A stretch of 64,000 nucleotides of DNA from Gammaproteobacteria bacterium. GTDB lineage: Bacteria; Pseudomonadota; Gammaproteobacteria; Berkiellales; Berkiellaceae. Shown here in pieces: positions 9,504 through 20,320 of this stretch; positions within the stretch are counted from its first letter, which is position 1, and every line of letters begins with the position of its first letter. Both the position numbers and the translations under genes were made by a program. The notes below the pieces were generated by a model. The model was given only the letters and a program-made list of their open reading frames with translations, did not search any database and was not told where the DNA came from. Location: assembly GCA_016191245.1 (NCBI GenBank), contig JACPOY010000025.1, forward strand, positions 62,001-126,000, given 5' to 3'.

Positions 9504-10559
9504 CTAAATTTGTAAGGTTTTCTTAGTCGGTGATGTTGGTGTTGAAGGAGTTTTCCCAGCAGCTATTGGTGCTGTTGCTAGTTTCCTTTTTACATTCAAC
9601 AAAAAGGTAACAGTTTTAGGCGCTGGAAGATTATCTTTGACACTTTCTTTATCATCGCTGCTCAGTGCTCCAAATGTTTCACTGCCCGTTAATACATCAC
9701 GAAATTTTTTCTTTAATTCTAATGCCTGTTTTTTCAAAATAGCAGGAACCAATCGAGGTGTCACATTTTCTGAAATAATGGCAACTGGCGGTTTAGGCCG
9801 GACTGCATCTTCTAGCAATGCTTTTGCTGCGTTAAGATCAAGTGGGCTGGTTGCTTGCAGGGCCATTTGAGATAACTGATCTCTGCGAGACAATTTTTTC
9901 GGCGTTATAGCTTTTGGTGAAGAGTGCAACTTTTTCACACGCTCTACTTTAGTAGGTGATAAATGAGGTTCTGTTAAAGCACTCGCATCAAGATTTTGAT
10001 ATTTTTTTAAATGCTCTTTGGTTGATTCAGGTAGGGCCTTGATAGCTTTAATAATAGCCTTTTTGTGACCTAGCAATTCAGCTTGTGCATTTTCTAAAAT
10101 GTCACGTTGTCCTTCGGGAAATGGTCTTGTTGATGCTAATTTTGCTTCTACAAGAGCTAGTGTTTTGCCAACAGCATTTAAGATAGCTGCAGACTTGATG
10201 CCATGATTTTTGCCTTTGATAAGAAATTCTTCATAGCTTTCATATAAAGCAGTGGCAGCGTTATGGTGAAAAAATTGAACTCTTCCTTGGCCATGTGCGC
10301 CGCGTTGGGTGACATGAGAATAAGCATCATTTAAACAATCAGCTATTTTGTTACCAAGTGTGCTTTCTAGTTCCCATAATGAATTAACAAATTCAGCTTG
10401 AGGTAAAGATGTCATGACGCGATAGGTGGTTTTATTTGGGCTATCAGTACTTTTTAAAGCTTTTTGGAGTTTGAAAGGGCTGCGAGGTGCTTCTGTTTTT
10501 TCTACTTGTTCTACGGTTTCTTCTTTTTTGGGAAACAGAACGGGGCCTAAATTTAGCAT
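9504..10559 (-). CDS. Unknown effector-like protein, first of a tandem paralogous pair
   Basis: A 351-residue protein of unknown function with an AGGA ribosome site. The core of about 190 residues aligns by eye with the protein encoded downstream: over the 28 residues around RGAHGQG-FFHH-TALYES, 21 are identical. An RGAHGQG loop followed by FFHH could be a conserved His-based active or binding site. The C-terminal 90 residues are low-complexity Ala/Lys/Pro/Thr-rich and end PTSPTKKTLQI. Tandem duplication with diverged, disordered tails is common among host-directed proteins of intracellular bacteria; that role is inference. Confidence 0.78.
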   Translation of the reverse strand: MLNLGPVLFPKKEETVEQVEKTEAPRSPFKLQKALKSTDSPNKTTYRVMTSLPQAEFVNSLWELESTLGNKIADCLNDAYSHVTQRGAHGQGRVQFFHHNAATALYESYEEFLIKGKNHGIKSAAILNAVGKTLALVEAKLASTRPFPEGQRDILENAQAELLGHKKAIIKAIKALPESTKEHLKKYQNLDASALTEPHLSPTKVERVKKLHSSPKAITPKKLSRRDQLSQMALQATSPLDLNAAKALLEDAVRPKPPVAIISENVTPRLVPAILKKQALELKKKFRDVLTGSETFGALSSDDKESVKDNLPAPKTVTFLLNVKRKLATAPIAAGKTPSTPTSPTKKTLQI

Positions 10560-10667
10560 GGAATTCCTATTTACAATTCAAAAGTGGAGGGGCTTCCATG
10601 CAATTAAATCCGTTATTTGGACGCATATTATAGGGAAACCATTTATTTTTCAACTGAATAGGGATTT

Positions 10668-11117
10668 TTAGCCGTAACTGCGTTGTGTCAAAGAAGGGAC
10701 TGCTTTGAGTTTTGCATTGGGGCATAAGAAAACACAATGTCCAGATTCTGTAAAATAAAAACGGACATTTTCAGTTATTTCACCCAAAGGACGATAGCAA
10801 ACTGTCATCGATTCTTGACGAGGTGTATTATAAACATTTACACCAATATCTTCTAAAGCCTCGGTTAAGCGCGCAATAATGTAACTATTATCCAAGCGCG
10901 GGTTTACACGCACATGATTGAGTTCAAAGAGCACACTTTGCAAGGAAGTACGGAAATTATTTACAGGGTAAATAATACCTTGGGCCAGCGATTCGACATG
11001 CACGCATTCAATAATGTGTAAATGTTCGTTTAACACAAATTCATAGATATCAACGCCTTTACCGGGAGAAACCCGGCCAGCGTTGATTAATATTTCAGTT
11101 GCGGTATAAGTGCTCAT
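10668..11117 (-). CDS. Hypothetical protein, 149 aa
   Basis: I do not recognise this protein. It starts MSTYTATEILINAGRVSPGKG, has no signal peptide or membrane segment, and looks alpha/beta with several Val/Ile-rich strands (IYEFVLNEHLHIIECVHVES). Cys residues occur at 38, 107, 128 and 132. It is divergent from radA with about 50 bases between starts, so the two share a promoter region. A housekeeping accessory role is possible but unsupported. Confidence 0.6.
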   Translation of the reverse strand: MSTYTATEILINAGRVSPGKGVDIYEFVLNEHLHIIECVHVESLAQGIIYPVNNFRTSLQSVLFELNHVRVNPRLDNSYIIARLTEALEDIGVNVYNTPRQESMTVCYRPLGEITENVRFYFTESGHCVFLCPNAKLKAVPSLTQRSYG

Positions 11118-11168
11118 ATAAATACAAGATCGGCGCGATCCAAAACAAACTTTAGAAGACTAACCTAT

Positions 11169-12524
11169 ATGGCTAAAACAAAAACACAGTACACCTGTAA
11201 TGATTGCGGGAGCTTGAACCCAAAGTGGGTAGGGCAGTGTCCGGACTGTGGGGCATGGAACACCTTAACCGAGGTCGCGATGGTAAAAGCGTCAGCGTCA
11301 CGCTGGACAGGTTATGCTGGTGCGCAAGAGGTGGCGTTAATCCCTTTACCTCAAATCAGTGCAATTGCGACGAAACGTCTTTCCACAGGATTGCCTGAAT
11401 TAGATCAAGTTTTAGGGGGTGGGGTTGTGGAAGGATCAGTGATCTTAATTGGTGGCGATCCTGGAATTGGTAAATCAACTTTATTGTTGCAAGCACTCGC
11501 TAATGTTCCCGATCCAACGAAAGCTTTGTATGTGACTGGTGAAGAATCTTTACAGCAAGTTTCTCTTCGTGCAAAAAGATTAGGCGTGGGGGATGCGCCT
11601 ATAAAATTACTGGCAGAAACGCAAGTAGAAACCATTATTGCATTAGCCACCACGCATCAGCCGAAGATCATGGTCATTGATTCAGTTCAAACGATTTTCA
11701 CACAAACACTGCAATCTGCGCCTGGTTCTGTGAGTCAGGTTCGAGAAAGTGCTGCGCATTTGGTGCGTTTTGCCAAACAATCAGGCATTTCATTATATTT
11801 GGTGGGACATGTAAACAAAGATGGTGCTATTGCAGGTCCTCGCGTCTTAGAGCATATGGTAGATACGGTTTTGTATTTTGAAGGTGAAAAAGATAGTCGT
11901 TTTCGTATGGTCAGAGCGATTAAAAATCGTTTTGGTGCTGTGAATGAATTAGGTATCTTTGCAATGACAGATAAAGGTTTGCGTGGGGTGAGCAACCCTT
12001 CTGCCATTTTTTTATCGCGCAATCGATTTCCTGCACCTGGTACCGTTGTCATGGTCACCTGGGAGGGAAGTCGACCTCTTCTGATTGAAATTCAAGCTTT
12101 AGTCGATGACAGTCATGGGATCCCTCGTCGCGTCACAGTAGGGTATGATCATAATCGTCTGGCTCTTTTGCTTGCCGTGTTGAATCGTCATGGTGGCATT
12201 GCGATGCATCAGATGGATGTTTTTCTCAATGTGGTGGGTGGTGTAAAAATTACTGAAACAGGCGCAGACTTAGCAATTTTAGTTGCTGTCTTGTCAAGTT
12301 TTCGTAACAAAATTATTGATAATGCCAGTGCTTTTTTTGGTGAAATAGGCTTAGGGGGAGAGTTGCGTCCTGTGCCAGGAGGTCAAGAAAGAATTCTAGA
12401 AGCAGCGAAGCATGGTTTTAAACGCATTATTGTGCCCAAAGCAAATGCACCAAGACAAAAGTGTGATGATATTGAAGTGATTGCCGTGAATTCTTTAAGT
12501 GAGGCACTTGCGAATATCGATTAG
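11169..12524 (+). CDS. radA: DNA repair protein RadA
   Basis: RadA (Sms) is a RecA-like, Lon-like ATPase that drives branch migration in homologous recombination. The 451-residue product shows its three parts: an N-terminal C4 zinc finger (C10, C13, C24, C27), a RecA-like core with Walker A GGDPGIGKST at 95-104 and the RadA-specific KNRFG motif (AIKNRFGAVNELG), and a C-terminal Lon-protease-like domain (GVKITETGADLAILVAVLSS, GEIGLGGELRPV). Length is standard. Confidence 0.97.
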   Translation: MAKTKTQYTCNDCGSLNPKWVGQCPDCGAWNTLTEVAMVKASASRWTGYAGAQEVALIPLPQISAIATKRLSTGLPELDQVLGGGVVEGSVILIGGDPGIGKSTLLLQALANVPDPTKALYVTGEESLQQVSLRAKRLGVGDAPIKLLAETQVETIIALATTHQPKIMVIDSVQTIFTQTLQSAPGSVSQVRESAAHLVRFAKQSGISLYLVGHVNKDGAIAGPRVLEHMVDTVLYFEGEKDSRFRMVRAIKNRFGAVNELGIFAMTDKGLRGVSNPSAIFLSRNRFPAPGTVVMVTWEGSRPLLIEIQALVDDSHGIPRRVTVGYDHNRLALLLAVLNRHGGIAMHQMDVFLNVVGGVKITETGADLAILVAVLSSFRNKIIDNASAFFGEIGLGGELRPVPGGQERILEAAKHGFKRIIVPKANAPRQKCDDIEVIAVNSLSEALANID

Positions 12525-12529
12525 AGTTC

Positions 12530-14899
12530 TTAACTTGAACCTGAAGATATCATCTGATGATTTTTACTGACATATTTTTGCATCAATGCAGCAAGAGCAG
12601 GTGCTTTAATCGGTTTTGACAGATAATCATTCATGCCAACGGCCAAGCATTCATCTCTATCAGAACTCATGGCATTTGCGGTTAATGCAATGATAGGAAG
12701 ATTTTCATTCTTTTTATTTTGACGTAGAATTTTGGTTGCTTCAAATCCATCCATTTCCGGCATCTGGCAATCCATGAGCACAATATCAAAATCAATAACA
12801 TCAATTGCTTCAATAGCTTCCTTACCATTGTTAGCCGTATGTGCAGAGTATCCCATCTTTTCCAGCATTTTAGTTGTTACCATTTGACTAATGGCATTAT
12901 CATCAACCACTAATACATGACAATTATGCGCGTCTTTAGACGGAATGATTTCTTCAGAAGCAGTGATATCTTGCAGGTGAGATTCTTCTTCACCCAGCAT
13001 TTGTAAAAGTAAATGATAAACTTGCGATTCTTTTAAAGGAAGATTAAAAATACCAAGGCAATTAAATCGAGATTGAATTGTTTTTACGTTATATTCATTG
13101 GAGATAAATATGACTTGCATTGGATGTTCTTGTAAATGCTTGGTCAGTTGGACAAAAAAATCGTTTGAAGCAAGACGTTGATTGACAATAATAAAATCAA
13201 AAAAATCATGCTTTGAGTAAGTTTGTTTTAAAGAAAACAATGTGAATTCTTCTTTTTTAGTGTATTTGGCCAAACAACCCCATTGAGGTAAATGCGTATT
13301 GAAGAAGGCGATATTGATAGCATCATCTTCAAGAATAAGAAAACTTTTGTTTTGCAGTTTCTTTGAAATAGGAATATTTTTTTGATGAGGATCTCTCATG
13401 AAAGAAAGCGTAAACCAAAAGCTTGAACCAACGCCAGGTGAACTGTTAACGCCAATGTTACCACCCATTAAATGAGCGAGCTTTTTTGATATCGCAAGCC
13501 CAAGTCCTGTTCCGCCATATTGACGTGTTGTTGAAGTATCTACTTGAGAAAATGCCTTAAATAAGTGATCAATTTTTGATTGTGGGATACCAATACCACT
13601 ATCTTCAACGGTAAATTTAAGGGTTAAGTTGTCATCCGTTTCATTCTCTAAATCAATGGTGATTTTAATAAAACCTTGTTGAGTAAATTTAATAGCATTA
13701 CCCACTAAATTGATAAGAATTTGCCGGACCCTGGAGGGATCTCCTATTATTTGATCTGGTATAGATGGATCAACAATGCAGCCAAAACTAAGATTTTTTT
13801 CATTTACTTTAAATCCTAATATGTCCATCACATCTTCAGCAACTTGACGTACGCTAAAAGAAATTTTTTCAACTTCTAACTTTCCAGACTCAATTTTCGA
13901 CAAATCAAGTATATCGTTAATCAAATCCAGAAGAGACTCGCCGGATATTTGCATCATGTCAATATATTTGCGTTGCTCTGTATTCAAAGGCGTATTTTTT
14001 AATAAACTGGCGGTACCAATAATGCCATTCATGGGGGTGCGTATATCATGTGATACATTGGCTAAAAATCTGGATTTTTCAAGATTAGCTTCTTCAGCTC
14101 TAATACTTGCGGCTTCAAGTTCTTTGGTTCTATCTTTCACCTTTTTATCCAACTCAACAGTTGATTCTTCGAGTTGTTCATGAATTTGGTATAAATTGCG
14201 AACCATGGTTTTGAGTGCTTGACTTAAAACACCAAATTCTCTGTTGCTGAGTTCAGGAAATTCTATATTTTTTGAACCGGCGCTAATTTTATTTGTTAAC
14301 CGGATCAATTCGAAGATAGGCTGAGTAAAATGATTCGATAATATACGTGCCAAGACTAATCCAATCGATAGACAGATCCCTAAAACTAATAAATTGATGT
14401 AAAGCGTGGTTCTTAATTTTTCAAATTCTTTATCAAGAGAAAACTGAATATATAAATAACCGATGACACTGCCACTCATTGATTTTAATGGACCACCTGC
14501 AACAACATAATGGTTACTGATAAAAGTATTCATTTCATTACTTTGAACTATCTGCGCCATAAATGGTTTAACGTAAGGTAAGGCTGTGTCATTTGTTGTG
14601 GTGGCGTTTAATTGGGCAACAATTTTTCCATCGCGATTTAAAACTAAACTATCTTGAATTTCTGTATTCACTTTAAGGTTTTGTAATTCTTTTGTAATAT
14701 CATTGTCTTTGTCTGAATTCAGCAATTCTGCAATGGGTGCTTCCATCATTTGCGCGACTTTCATGGCCTGATATTGATAATTTGTCAGTGCCTGCTTCTT
14801 CTCATGTAGGTAGGATGACAATGTATTTGGGATTGCAACCAAGCAGATGATTAAGCTTGAATATAGAACAAGTTTATCGCGAATACTGAGTAAAGTCAT
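12530..14899 (-). CDS. Hybrid histidine kinase with degenerate and intact receiver domains
   Basis: A 789-residue BarA-like inner-membrane hybrid kinase. In order: TM1, a periplasmic sensor of about 130 residues, TM2 ([18 protein letters not shown]), HAMP, a coiled coil, HisKA with [15 protein letters not shown] (phospho-His near 284), HATPase_c ([27 protein letters not shown]), a degenerate receiver ([10 protein letters not shown], but the phosphoacceptor strand reads FIIVNQRL, Asn for Asp), then an intact receiver ([21 protein letters not shown]). BarA and LetS carry a C-terminal Hpt; none is present here, so a separate Hpt protein is expected. The GTG 5 codons upstream is less likely as start. 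Confidence 0.92.
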   Translation of the reverse strand: MTLLSIRDKLVLYSSLIICLVAIPNTLSSYLHEKKQALTNYQYQAMKVAQMMEAPIAELLNSDKDNDITKELQNLKVNTEIQDSLVLNRDGKIVAQLNATTTNDTALPYVKPFMAQIVQSNEMNTFISNHYVVAGGPLKSMSGSVIGYLYIQFSLDKEFEKLRTTLYINLLVLGICLSIGLVLARILSNHFTQPIFELIRLTNKISAGSKNIEFPELSNREFGVLSQALKTMVRNLYQIHEQLEESTVELDKKVKDRTKELEAASIRAEEANLEKSRFLANVSHDIRTPMNGIIGTASLLKNTPLNTEQRKYIDMMQISGESLLDLINDILDLSKIESGKLEVEKISFSVRQVAEDVMDILGFKVNEKNLSFGCIVDPSIPDQIIGDPSRVRQILINLVGNAIKFTQQGFIKITIDLENETDDNLTLKFTVEDSGIGIPQSKIDHLFKAFSQVDTSTTRQYGGTGLGLAISKKLAHLMGGNIGVNSSPGVGSSFWFTLSFMRDPHQKNIPISKKLQNKSFLILEDDAINIAFFNTHLPQWGCLAKYTKKEEFTLFSLKQTYSKHDFFDFIIVNQRLASNDFFVQLTKHLQEHPMQVIFISNEYNVKTIQSRFNCLGIFNLPLKESQVYHLLLQMLGEEESHLQDITASEEIIPSKDAHNCHVLVVDDNAISQMVTTKMLEKMGYSAHTANNGKEAIEAIDVIDFDIVLMDCQMPEMDGFEATKILRQNKKNENLPIIALTANAMSSDRDECLAVGMNDYLSKPIKAPALAALMQKYVSKNHQMISSGSS

Positions 14900-15040
14900 A
14901 GTGCCATCTTTCACAATACTTCTTAATATAAAGTATCGTGAAAAATCGAAAGTTTCTTAATATTCATCCAGAGGAAAAATACAGCTAAGACAGCTATACT
15001 ACAAATATTTGTTGAATAATCATCGTAAATGAGGATAGCC

Positions 15041-15517
15041 ATGAAGAATATAAGTTCACTTGTCCAAAAAAACACAGTAGCTGCTTTGTTGGCTTTAACG
15101 GCTTCTGGAATTTTACTGCCTGCAGTTGCTCATGCAGACAATTGTCCTGAAGCTAAAGAAACATTTGAAAAAGCCATCAAAGATGGTATAGGTGCACAAT
15201 GGCAGCAAGGTGAAAAATTGAAATGGTACCTCGATGCGTTTTCAAACAATATTAAGCCAACAGACGCTGCTGCAAATAAGTTTACTTTTATGCAGGCTAA
15301 TTATGAAAATAATCAGTTAACTTGTTATTACGAATGGCCAAACGAAGATGGCAAATCCATGAATTGGTTGAGCGTAAGGCTCAGAACGACTCAAAAGCTC
15401 AAGCCAACTTGGACTGGTGCAACTTGTTCTAATTTTGAAGCAGCAAATTGTCAGTTTACCTTCGAAGAAGCTGCTGCCGGGGCAGCACCTGGTGCTGCGC
15501 CTGCCGCGCCTAAGTAA
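15041..15517 (+). CDS. Secreted hypothetical protein with Ala/Pro-rich tail
   Basis: A 158-residue exported protein. The signal peptide MKNISSLVQKNTVAALLALT runs on to a VAHA cleavage site; the mature part begins DNCPEAKETFEK. It has four Cys residues (NCPEA, LTCYYEW, ATCSN, ANCQFTF) that could make two disulfides, and a repeated GAAPGAAPAAP tail. The ATG at 15041 follows GAGGAT; an ATG 4 codons earlier overlaps that ribosome site. Similar small Cys-containing periplasmic proteins occur in Legionella and Coxiella, but I cannot assign a function. A strong terminator follows. Confidence 0.75.
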   Translation: MKNISSLVQKNTVAALLALTASGILLPAVAHADNCPEAKETFEKAIKDGIGAQWQQGEKLKWYLDAFSNNIKPTDAAANKFTFMQANYENNQLTCYYEWPNEDGKSMNWLSVRLRTTQKLKPTWTGATCSNFEAANCQFTFEEAAAGAAPGAAPAAPK

Positions 15518-15548
15518 AGATAAAAATCCACCCGCTCGCAGACTCGCA

Positions 15549-15582
15549 CCCTCCTTTGATTCCAAAGGAGGGGTTTCTTTTC
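15549..15582. terminator. Rho-independent terminator between convergent genes
   Basis: A perfect 9-bp stem CCCTCCTTT / AAAGGAGGG with loop GATTCC, followed by GTTTCTTTTCTC. It lies 30 bases after the secreted-protein stop and before the ettA stop at 15601, so it can serve both genes. Confidence 0.85.
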
Positions 15583-15600
15583 TCTTAGGGGATTTTTAAA

Positions 15601-17280
15601 TTACACTTCCACTAAACGTTTATATTTAATGCGATGTGGTTGAATCGCGTCACACCCAAGACGAGCCAAATGATCTTGTTCGTATTCGCTATAACTGCCT
15701 TCAAACCATCTGACATCGCTTTCACCTTCAAAGGAAAGAATATGTGTGGCGACACGATCTAAAAACCATCTATCGTGAGAAATAACCATTGCACATCCAG
15801 GAAAGGCTAATAAACCTTCTTCGAGTGCACGCAAAGTTTCAACGTCTAAATCATTGGTAGGTTCGTCAAGCAAAAGAACGTTACCACCACTGCGAATAAT
15901 TTTCGCCAGATGTACACGATTACGTTCACCACCAGAAAGCGATCCAATTACTTTTTGTTGATCAGTACCTTTAAAGTTGAAACGTCCCACATAAGCGCGA
16001 GAAGGCATAGAAAATTGACCGACAGAGATATTGTCTAATCCATCAGAGATTTCTTGCCAAACCGTATTTTTATCATTGAGACTATCACGTGATTGATCGA
16101 CATAAGCTAATTTAACAGTATCGCCAATCGTGATTTCCCCTTTGTCAGGTTGTTCTTGGCCGGTAATCATTCTGAAAAGTGTTGTTTTACCCGCGCCATT
16201 GGGGCCGATAATACCGATAATGGCGCCACGTGGTATTTTGAGCGAAAGATTTTCAATTAACACTCTGCCGCCTAGAGATTTGCTGACATTGTTTAATTGA
16301 ATGACATTTTCACCTAGACGTGGTCCTGGTGGAATGTAGAGTTCTTGCGTTTCATTGCGTTCTTGGAATTCTTTAGAAATCAGCTCTTCAAAGTTTGCAA
16401 CACGCGCTTTATTTTTCTTACGACGTCCTTTGGGATTCGTACGAACCCATTCTAATTCAGCAGAGACAGTACGTTGATGTGCGGCTTCTTGTCTTTTTTC
16501 TTGTTCAAGACGCTTTTCTTTTTCTCCCAACCAATGGCTGTAGTTACCTTCAAAGGGGAGCCCGCGACCTCTATCAAGTTCTAAAATCCAGCCGGCAACG
16601 TTATCGAGAAAGTAACGATCATGGGTGACAGCGATAACAGTACCTGGAAATTCTTGTAAATATTTTTCAAGCCATGCCACACTTTCAGCATCTAAATGGT
16701 TGGTGGGTTCATCGAGTAACAAGACATCAGGTGCTGATAATAGTAATTGGCATAATGCGACACGACGACGTTCACCACCAGATAATTTATTAACGTCTGC
16801 ATCCCAAGGAGGTAAACGCAAGGCATCGGCAGCAATTTCTAGTTTTCTATCAAGATCCCATGCTCCAATTGCATCGATGGCATCTTGCAGTCGGCCTTGT
16901 TCTTCCAGCAATGCTTGCATGGCATTGTCATCCATGGGCTCTGCAAATTTAGCGCTGATTTCATCAAATCGATTCAGCATATCTTTGGTTTGACGTACCC
17001 CATCTTCAATATTGCCACGAACATCCTTATTAGGATCCAATTGTGGTTCTTGAGGAAGATAACCAAAGCGTAGACCTTTTTGGAATGTTATCTCTCCAAC
17101 GTAGTTTTTGTCTTGATTAGCAATGATTCGTAATAAAGTGGATTTTCCTGAGCCATTTAGCCCAAGGACCCCGATTTTTGCTCCATAAAAGAAAGAAAGT
17201 GAAATATCTTTAAGAATTTCTCTTTTTGGAGGCACAATTTTGCCAACTTGAATCATGGAAAAAATGGTTTTGTTTGCCAT
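15601..17280 (-). CDS. ettA: Energy-dependent translational throttle protein EttA (ABC-F)
   Basis: EttA is a cytoplasmic ABC-F ATPase that binds the ribosomal E site and gates the first elongation step according to the ATP/ADP ratio. The 559-residue product has two ABC domains: Walker A GLNGSGKST with LSGGERRRVAL, and GPNGAGKTT with LSGGERNRVHL. The arm region between (WVRTNPKGRRKKNKARVANF) is the EttA-specific positively charged segment. I start at MANKTIFSMIQVGKIVPPK; an open extension of 17 codons to 17331 lacks family similarity. Length agrees with E. coli EttA (555). Confidence 0.95.
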   Translation of the reverse strand: MANKTIFSMIQVGKIVPPKREILKDISLSFFYGAKIGVLGLNGSGKSTLLRIIANQDKNYVGEITFQKGLRFGYLPQEPQLDPNKDVRGNIEDGVRQTKDMLNRFDEISAKFAEPMDDNAMQALLEEQGRLQDAIDAIGAWDLDRKLEIAADALRLPPWDADVNKLSGGERRRVALCQLLLSAPDVLLLDEPTNHLDAESVAWLEKYLQEFPGTVIAVTHDRYFLDNVAGWILELDRGRGLPFEGNYSHWLGEKEKRLEQEKRQEAAHQRTVSAELEWVRTNPKGRRKKNKARVANFEELISKEFQERNETQELYIPPGPRLGENVIQLNNVSKSLGGRVLIENLSLKIPRGAIIGIIGPNGAGKTTLFRMITGQEQPDKGEITIGDTVKLAYVDQSRDSLNDKNTVWQEISDGLDNISVGQFSMPSRAYVGRFNFKGTDQQKVIGSLSGGERNRVHLAKIIRSGGNVLLLDEPTNDLDVETLRALEEGLLAFPGCAMVISHDRWFLDRVATHILSFEGESDVRWFEGSYSEYEQDHLARLGCDAIQPHRIKYKRLVEV

Positions 17281-17447
17281 AGTCTTGTTCACCCCTTCTG
17301 AATTCTGGTACACGCTAACGCAAAGGGGCATTTAATTCAATCAATAGGCCATTTTTATCGGCTAATAGGGCCTGATAGGATGGGAGAAGACAAGCAGCTG
17401 AGTTACAATAGCCGCTTAAAGGGCACTATAGATGAAGAGAGGAAGCC

Positions 17448-18713
17448 ATGTTTAGCCAAGACATGCATATAAAAGGTTTTGATGATGAACTCGCTAATGC
17501 ATTAGCGCAAGAAACAACCCGCCAACTAGAACATATTGAACTGATTGCTTCGGAAAACTATGCCAGCCCACGTGTATTAGAAGCGCAGGGCTCGGACTTA
17601 ACCAACAAATATGCTGAGGGATACCCTGGAAAGCGTTATTACGGTGGATGCGAATTTGTTGATGTGGCAGAACGTTTAGCCATTGAACGAGCTAAAACTA
17701 TTTTTAAAGCAGATTTTGTTAACGTGCAGCCACACTCAGGCAGCCAAGCCAATGCTGCGGTCTACATGGCATTGCTTGAACCAGGCGATACTATCTTGGG
17801 GATGAGCTTAACTCATGGTGGTCATTTGACCCATGGTTCGAAAGTGAATTTTTCTGGGAAGTTGTATAACGCTTTCCAATATGGGGTAACAGCGGATAAG
17901 GGTGAAATGGATTATGAGCAAGTAGAAATGCTCAGCAAAGAACATCGCCCTAAAATGATTATCGCTGGATTTTCTGCCTATTCAGGCATTGTCGATTGGC
18001 AACGTTTTCGTGATATCGCCGACAAAGTTGGCGCATACTTAGCTGTTGATATGGCGCATGTTGCTGGATTGATTGCAGCAGGTATTTATCCTAATCCTGT
18101 TCCGATTGCTGATATCACAATGACCACAACGCATAAAACATTGCGCGGCCCTCGTGGCGGTATGATTTTAGGTAAAGCAAATCCTGACATTGAGAAAAAG
18201 ATAAATTCATTGGTTTTTCCAGGCACACAAGGTGGGCCATTAATGCATGTGATTGCAGCCAAAGCCGTTGCACTCAAAGAAGCAATGCAACCAGAATTTG
18301 TAGAATATCAAAAGCAAGTGGTAAAAAATGCCAAAGTCTTAGCAAAATCTTTGCAACAACGAGGCTATAAAATAGTATCAGGCGGCACTGAAAATCATTT
18401 GTTTTTGGTCGATTTGATTGATAAGGATATTACCGGTAAAGATGCAGATAATGCTTTAGGTAATGCCAATATTACAGTTAATAAAAATACGGTTCCCAAT
18501 GATCCACGCTCACCATTTGTGACAAGTGGCTTACGCATAGGAACGCCTGCTGTGACGACAAGAGGTTTTAAAGAGCCTGAAATACTACAGCTTGGGACAT
18601 GGATTGCGGATGTTTTAGATAATATTGAAGATCTTAAAACACAAGAGAGAGTAAAGAAGGAAGTTGTGGCACTTTGCCGCCAATTTCCTGTGTACGGACC
18701 GCCGAAAACGTAA
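17448..18713 (+). CDS. glyA: Serine hydroxymethyltransferase
   Basis: GlyA interconverts serine and glycine with tetrahydrofolate, the main one-carbon source; it is a PLP enzyme of the cytoplasm. The 421-residue product shows the substrate loop [13 protein letters not shown], the tetrahydrofolate region [14 protein letters not shown], and the PLP-Lys motif [13 protein letters not shown] with Lys230. Full length. It precedes nrdR and the rib operon by 16 bases and is probably co-transcribed, an arrangement common in gammaproteobacteria. Confidence 0.97.
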   Translation: MFSQDMHIKGFDDELANALAQETTRQLEHIELIASENYASPRVLEAQGSDLTNKYAEGYPGKRYYGGCEFVDVAERLAIERAKTIFKADFVNVQPHSGSQANAAVYMALLEPGDTILGMSLTHGGHLTHGSKVNFSGKLYNAFQYGVTADKGEMDYEQVEMLSKEHRPKMIIAGFSAYSGIVDWQRFRDIADKVGAYLAVDMAHVAGLIAAGIYPNPVPIADITMTTTHKTLRGPRGGMILGKANPDIEKKINSLVFPGTQGGPLMHVIAAKAVALKEAMQPEFVEYQKQVVKNAKVLAKSLQQRGYKIVSGGTENHLFLVDLIDKDITGKDADNALGNANITVNKNTVPNDPRSPFVTSGLRIGTPAVTTRGFKEPEILQLGTWIADVLDNIEDLKTQERVKKEVVALCRQFPVYGPPKT

Positions 18714-18729
18714 AGGAGTAATATCGACC

Positions 18730-19209
18730 ATGCGCTGTCCATTTTGTGGTGGTACGGAAACCAAAGTGATTGATTCTCGGTTTGCCAGTGAAGGCGATCA
18801 AGTGCGGCGACGTCGAGAGTGTTTAGAATGTGTTGAACGCTTTACAACTTATGAAGTTGCAGAATTAACCTTGCCGCGAATGGTAAAGCGTGATGCCTCA
18901 AGAGAAGCCTTTAATGAAGAAAAATTAAGGCAAGGATTATTAAGGGCACTTGAAAAACGCCCCGTGAGTATGGAAAAAGTTGAAGAAGCAATCAGTCGAA
19001 TTAAAAGACGGCTGCGCGCTTTTGGTGAAAGAGAAGTGCAAACAAAAGCATTAGGTGACTGGATCATGGATGAGTTAAGACAAATTGATCATGTTGCTTA
19101 TGTTCGTTTTGCTTCAGTATATCGACGTTTTCAAGACGTACATGCTTTTGAAGAGGAAATCCAACGTTTGCGTCAAGCACACGAAGAGTTAGATGAAATT
19201 ATCAGATAG
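18730..19209 (+). CDS. nrdR: Transcriptional repressor NrdR
   Basis: NrdR represses ribonucleotide reductase operons in response to bound ATP/dATP. The 159-residue protein starts [17 protein letters not shown]; the zinc ribbon CPFC / CLEC occupies residues 3-34 and the ATP-cone follows ([20 protein letters not shown]). An open extension 22 codons upstream overlaps glyA and lacks similarity; AAAGGAG before the ATG at 18730 supports this start. The end overlaps ribD by 17 bases. Confidence 0.96.
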   Translation: MRCPFCGGTETKVIDSRFASEGDQVRRRRECLECVERFTTYEVAELTLPRMVKRDASREAFNEEKLRQGLLRALEKRPVSMEKVEEAISRIKRRLRAFGEREVQTKALGDWIMDELRQIDHVAYVRFASVYRRFQDVHAFEEEIQRLRQAHEELDEIIR

Positions 19210-20311
19210 CCAAGATAGTACTTTCATGCAGCGGGCCTTAAGCTTAGCTGTGATGGGCCAGTATACATCACACCCGAATCCTAGAGTGGGATGTGTATTA
19301 GTCCAAGATAATCAAATCGTGGGTGAAGGTTTACATTGGCAAACAGGAGGCTTGCATGCTGAATGCAATGCGCTCGAAGGCGCCAAAGAAAAAGCCTATG
19401 GCGCAACGGTTTATGTCACTTTGGAACCTTGTGCTCACAAGGGACGCACTGGGCCTTGCGTTGATGCGCTCATACAAGCAAATGTTAAACGCGTCGTGGT
19501 TGCGGCTCTTGATCCTAATCCTCTTGTGTCAGGCAAAGGCATTCAAAAATTGAAAGAGGCAGGGATAACAGTTGACGTTGGGCTTTTAGAAAAAGAAGCG
19601 TTAGCGTTAAACAAAGGGTTCTATTCGCGCATGCAACGTCAGCACCCTTATGTACGCGCTAAAATTGCGATGAGTTTAGATGGGCGCGTTGCAATGGAAA
19701 ATGGTGAAAGTCAGTGGATAACATCGCCAGAAGCTAGAAAACAAGGCCAGCTTTGGCGAGCCAGAAGTGGCGCCATATTAACAGGCTCCGCCACCGTGCT
19801 TCATGATAATTGTCGTTTAACGGTGCGTGATATCGAGCGCTTGGGATTAAAAGATGAAAGTTTATTTCGCCAGCCATTGCGAGTCATCATTGACTCAACA
19901 TTAAGCGTGCCGGGATCTTTTGCTATTTTTCACCAGCCAGGCAAAACAATTGTGGCAACGTCTGAATTGGCAGCTCTGCAGCACAAAGCATATGGATCCC
20001 AAGTGGAAGTGGTCGCATTCGCAGAAAAAGAGGGACATATTGATTTACAAGCCTTGCTTTTTTGGCTTGGCAAACAAGAAATCAATGATGTATTAGTCGA
20101 AGCAGGACCAACACTAGTGGGGGCGTTACTGCAACAGGATTTGATTGATGAATTGTTGGTTTATATTGCGCCGAAATTATTGGGAAATGAAGCCAAACCC
20201 ATGGCGGTGTTACCTGGGCTTTCCCAATTAAGCGATCACATTGCTGGGGAATTTGATCGCGTTGAGAGGGTTGACCAAGATTTACATTTGGTTTTGAATT
20301 TACATAGATGA
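19193..20311 (+). CDS. ribD: Bifunctional riboflavin biosynthesis deaminase/reductase RibD
   Basis: RibD deaminates the pyrimidine product of GTP cyclohydrolase II and then reduces its ribosyl chain. Residues 1-145 are the deaminase, with zinc site H55-A-E57 and C80/C89 ([11 protein letters not shown]). Residues about 150-372 are the reductase ([13 protein letters not shown], then [14 protein letters not shown]). It overlaps nrdR and is followed after 9 bases by ribB, so it opens the rib block. Confidence 0.96.
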   Translation: MKLSDSQDSTFMQRALSLAVMGQYTSHPNPRVGCVLVQDNQIVGEGLHWQTGGLHAECNALEGAKEKAYGATVYVTLEPCAHKGRTGPCVDALIQANVKRVVVAALDPNPLVSGKGIQKLKEAGITVDVGLLEKEALALNKGFYSRMQRQHPYVRAKIAMSLDGRVAMENGESQWITSPEARKQGQLWRARSGAILTGSATVLHDNCRLTVRDIERLGLKDESLFRQPLRVIIDSTLSVPGSFAIFHQPGKTIVATSELAALQHKAYGSQVEVVAFAEKEGHIDLQALLFWLGKQEINDVLVEAGPTLVGALLQQDLIDELLVYIAPKLLGNEAKPMAVLPGLSQLSDHIAGEFDRVERVDQDLHLVLNLHR

Positions 20312-20320
20312 GTAATAATC

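Noticed and set aside
16625..16993. 122-codon plus-strand frame inside ettA
   Set aside because: Antisense to the first ABC domain of ettA, where every family motif is intact on the other strand.
17332..17447. Glycine or other riboswitch upstream of glyA
   Set aside because: Only about 115 bases with no glycine-aptamer core or obvious conserved stems; nothing to support it.
18664..18729. Longer nrdR start
   Set aside because: The extra 22 residues overlap glyA and precede the invariant MRCPFC start of the family.
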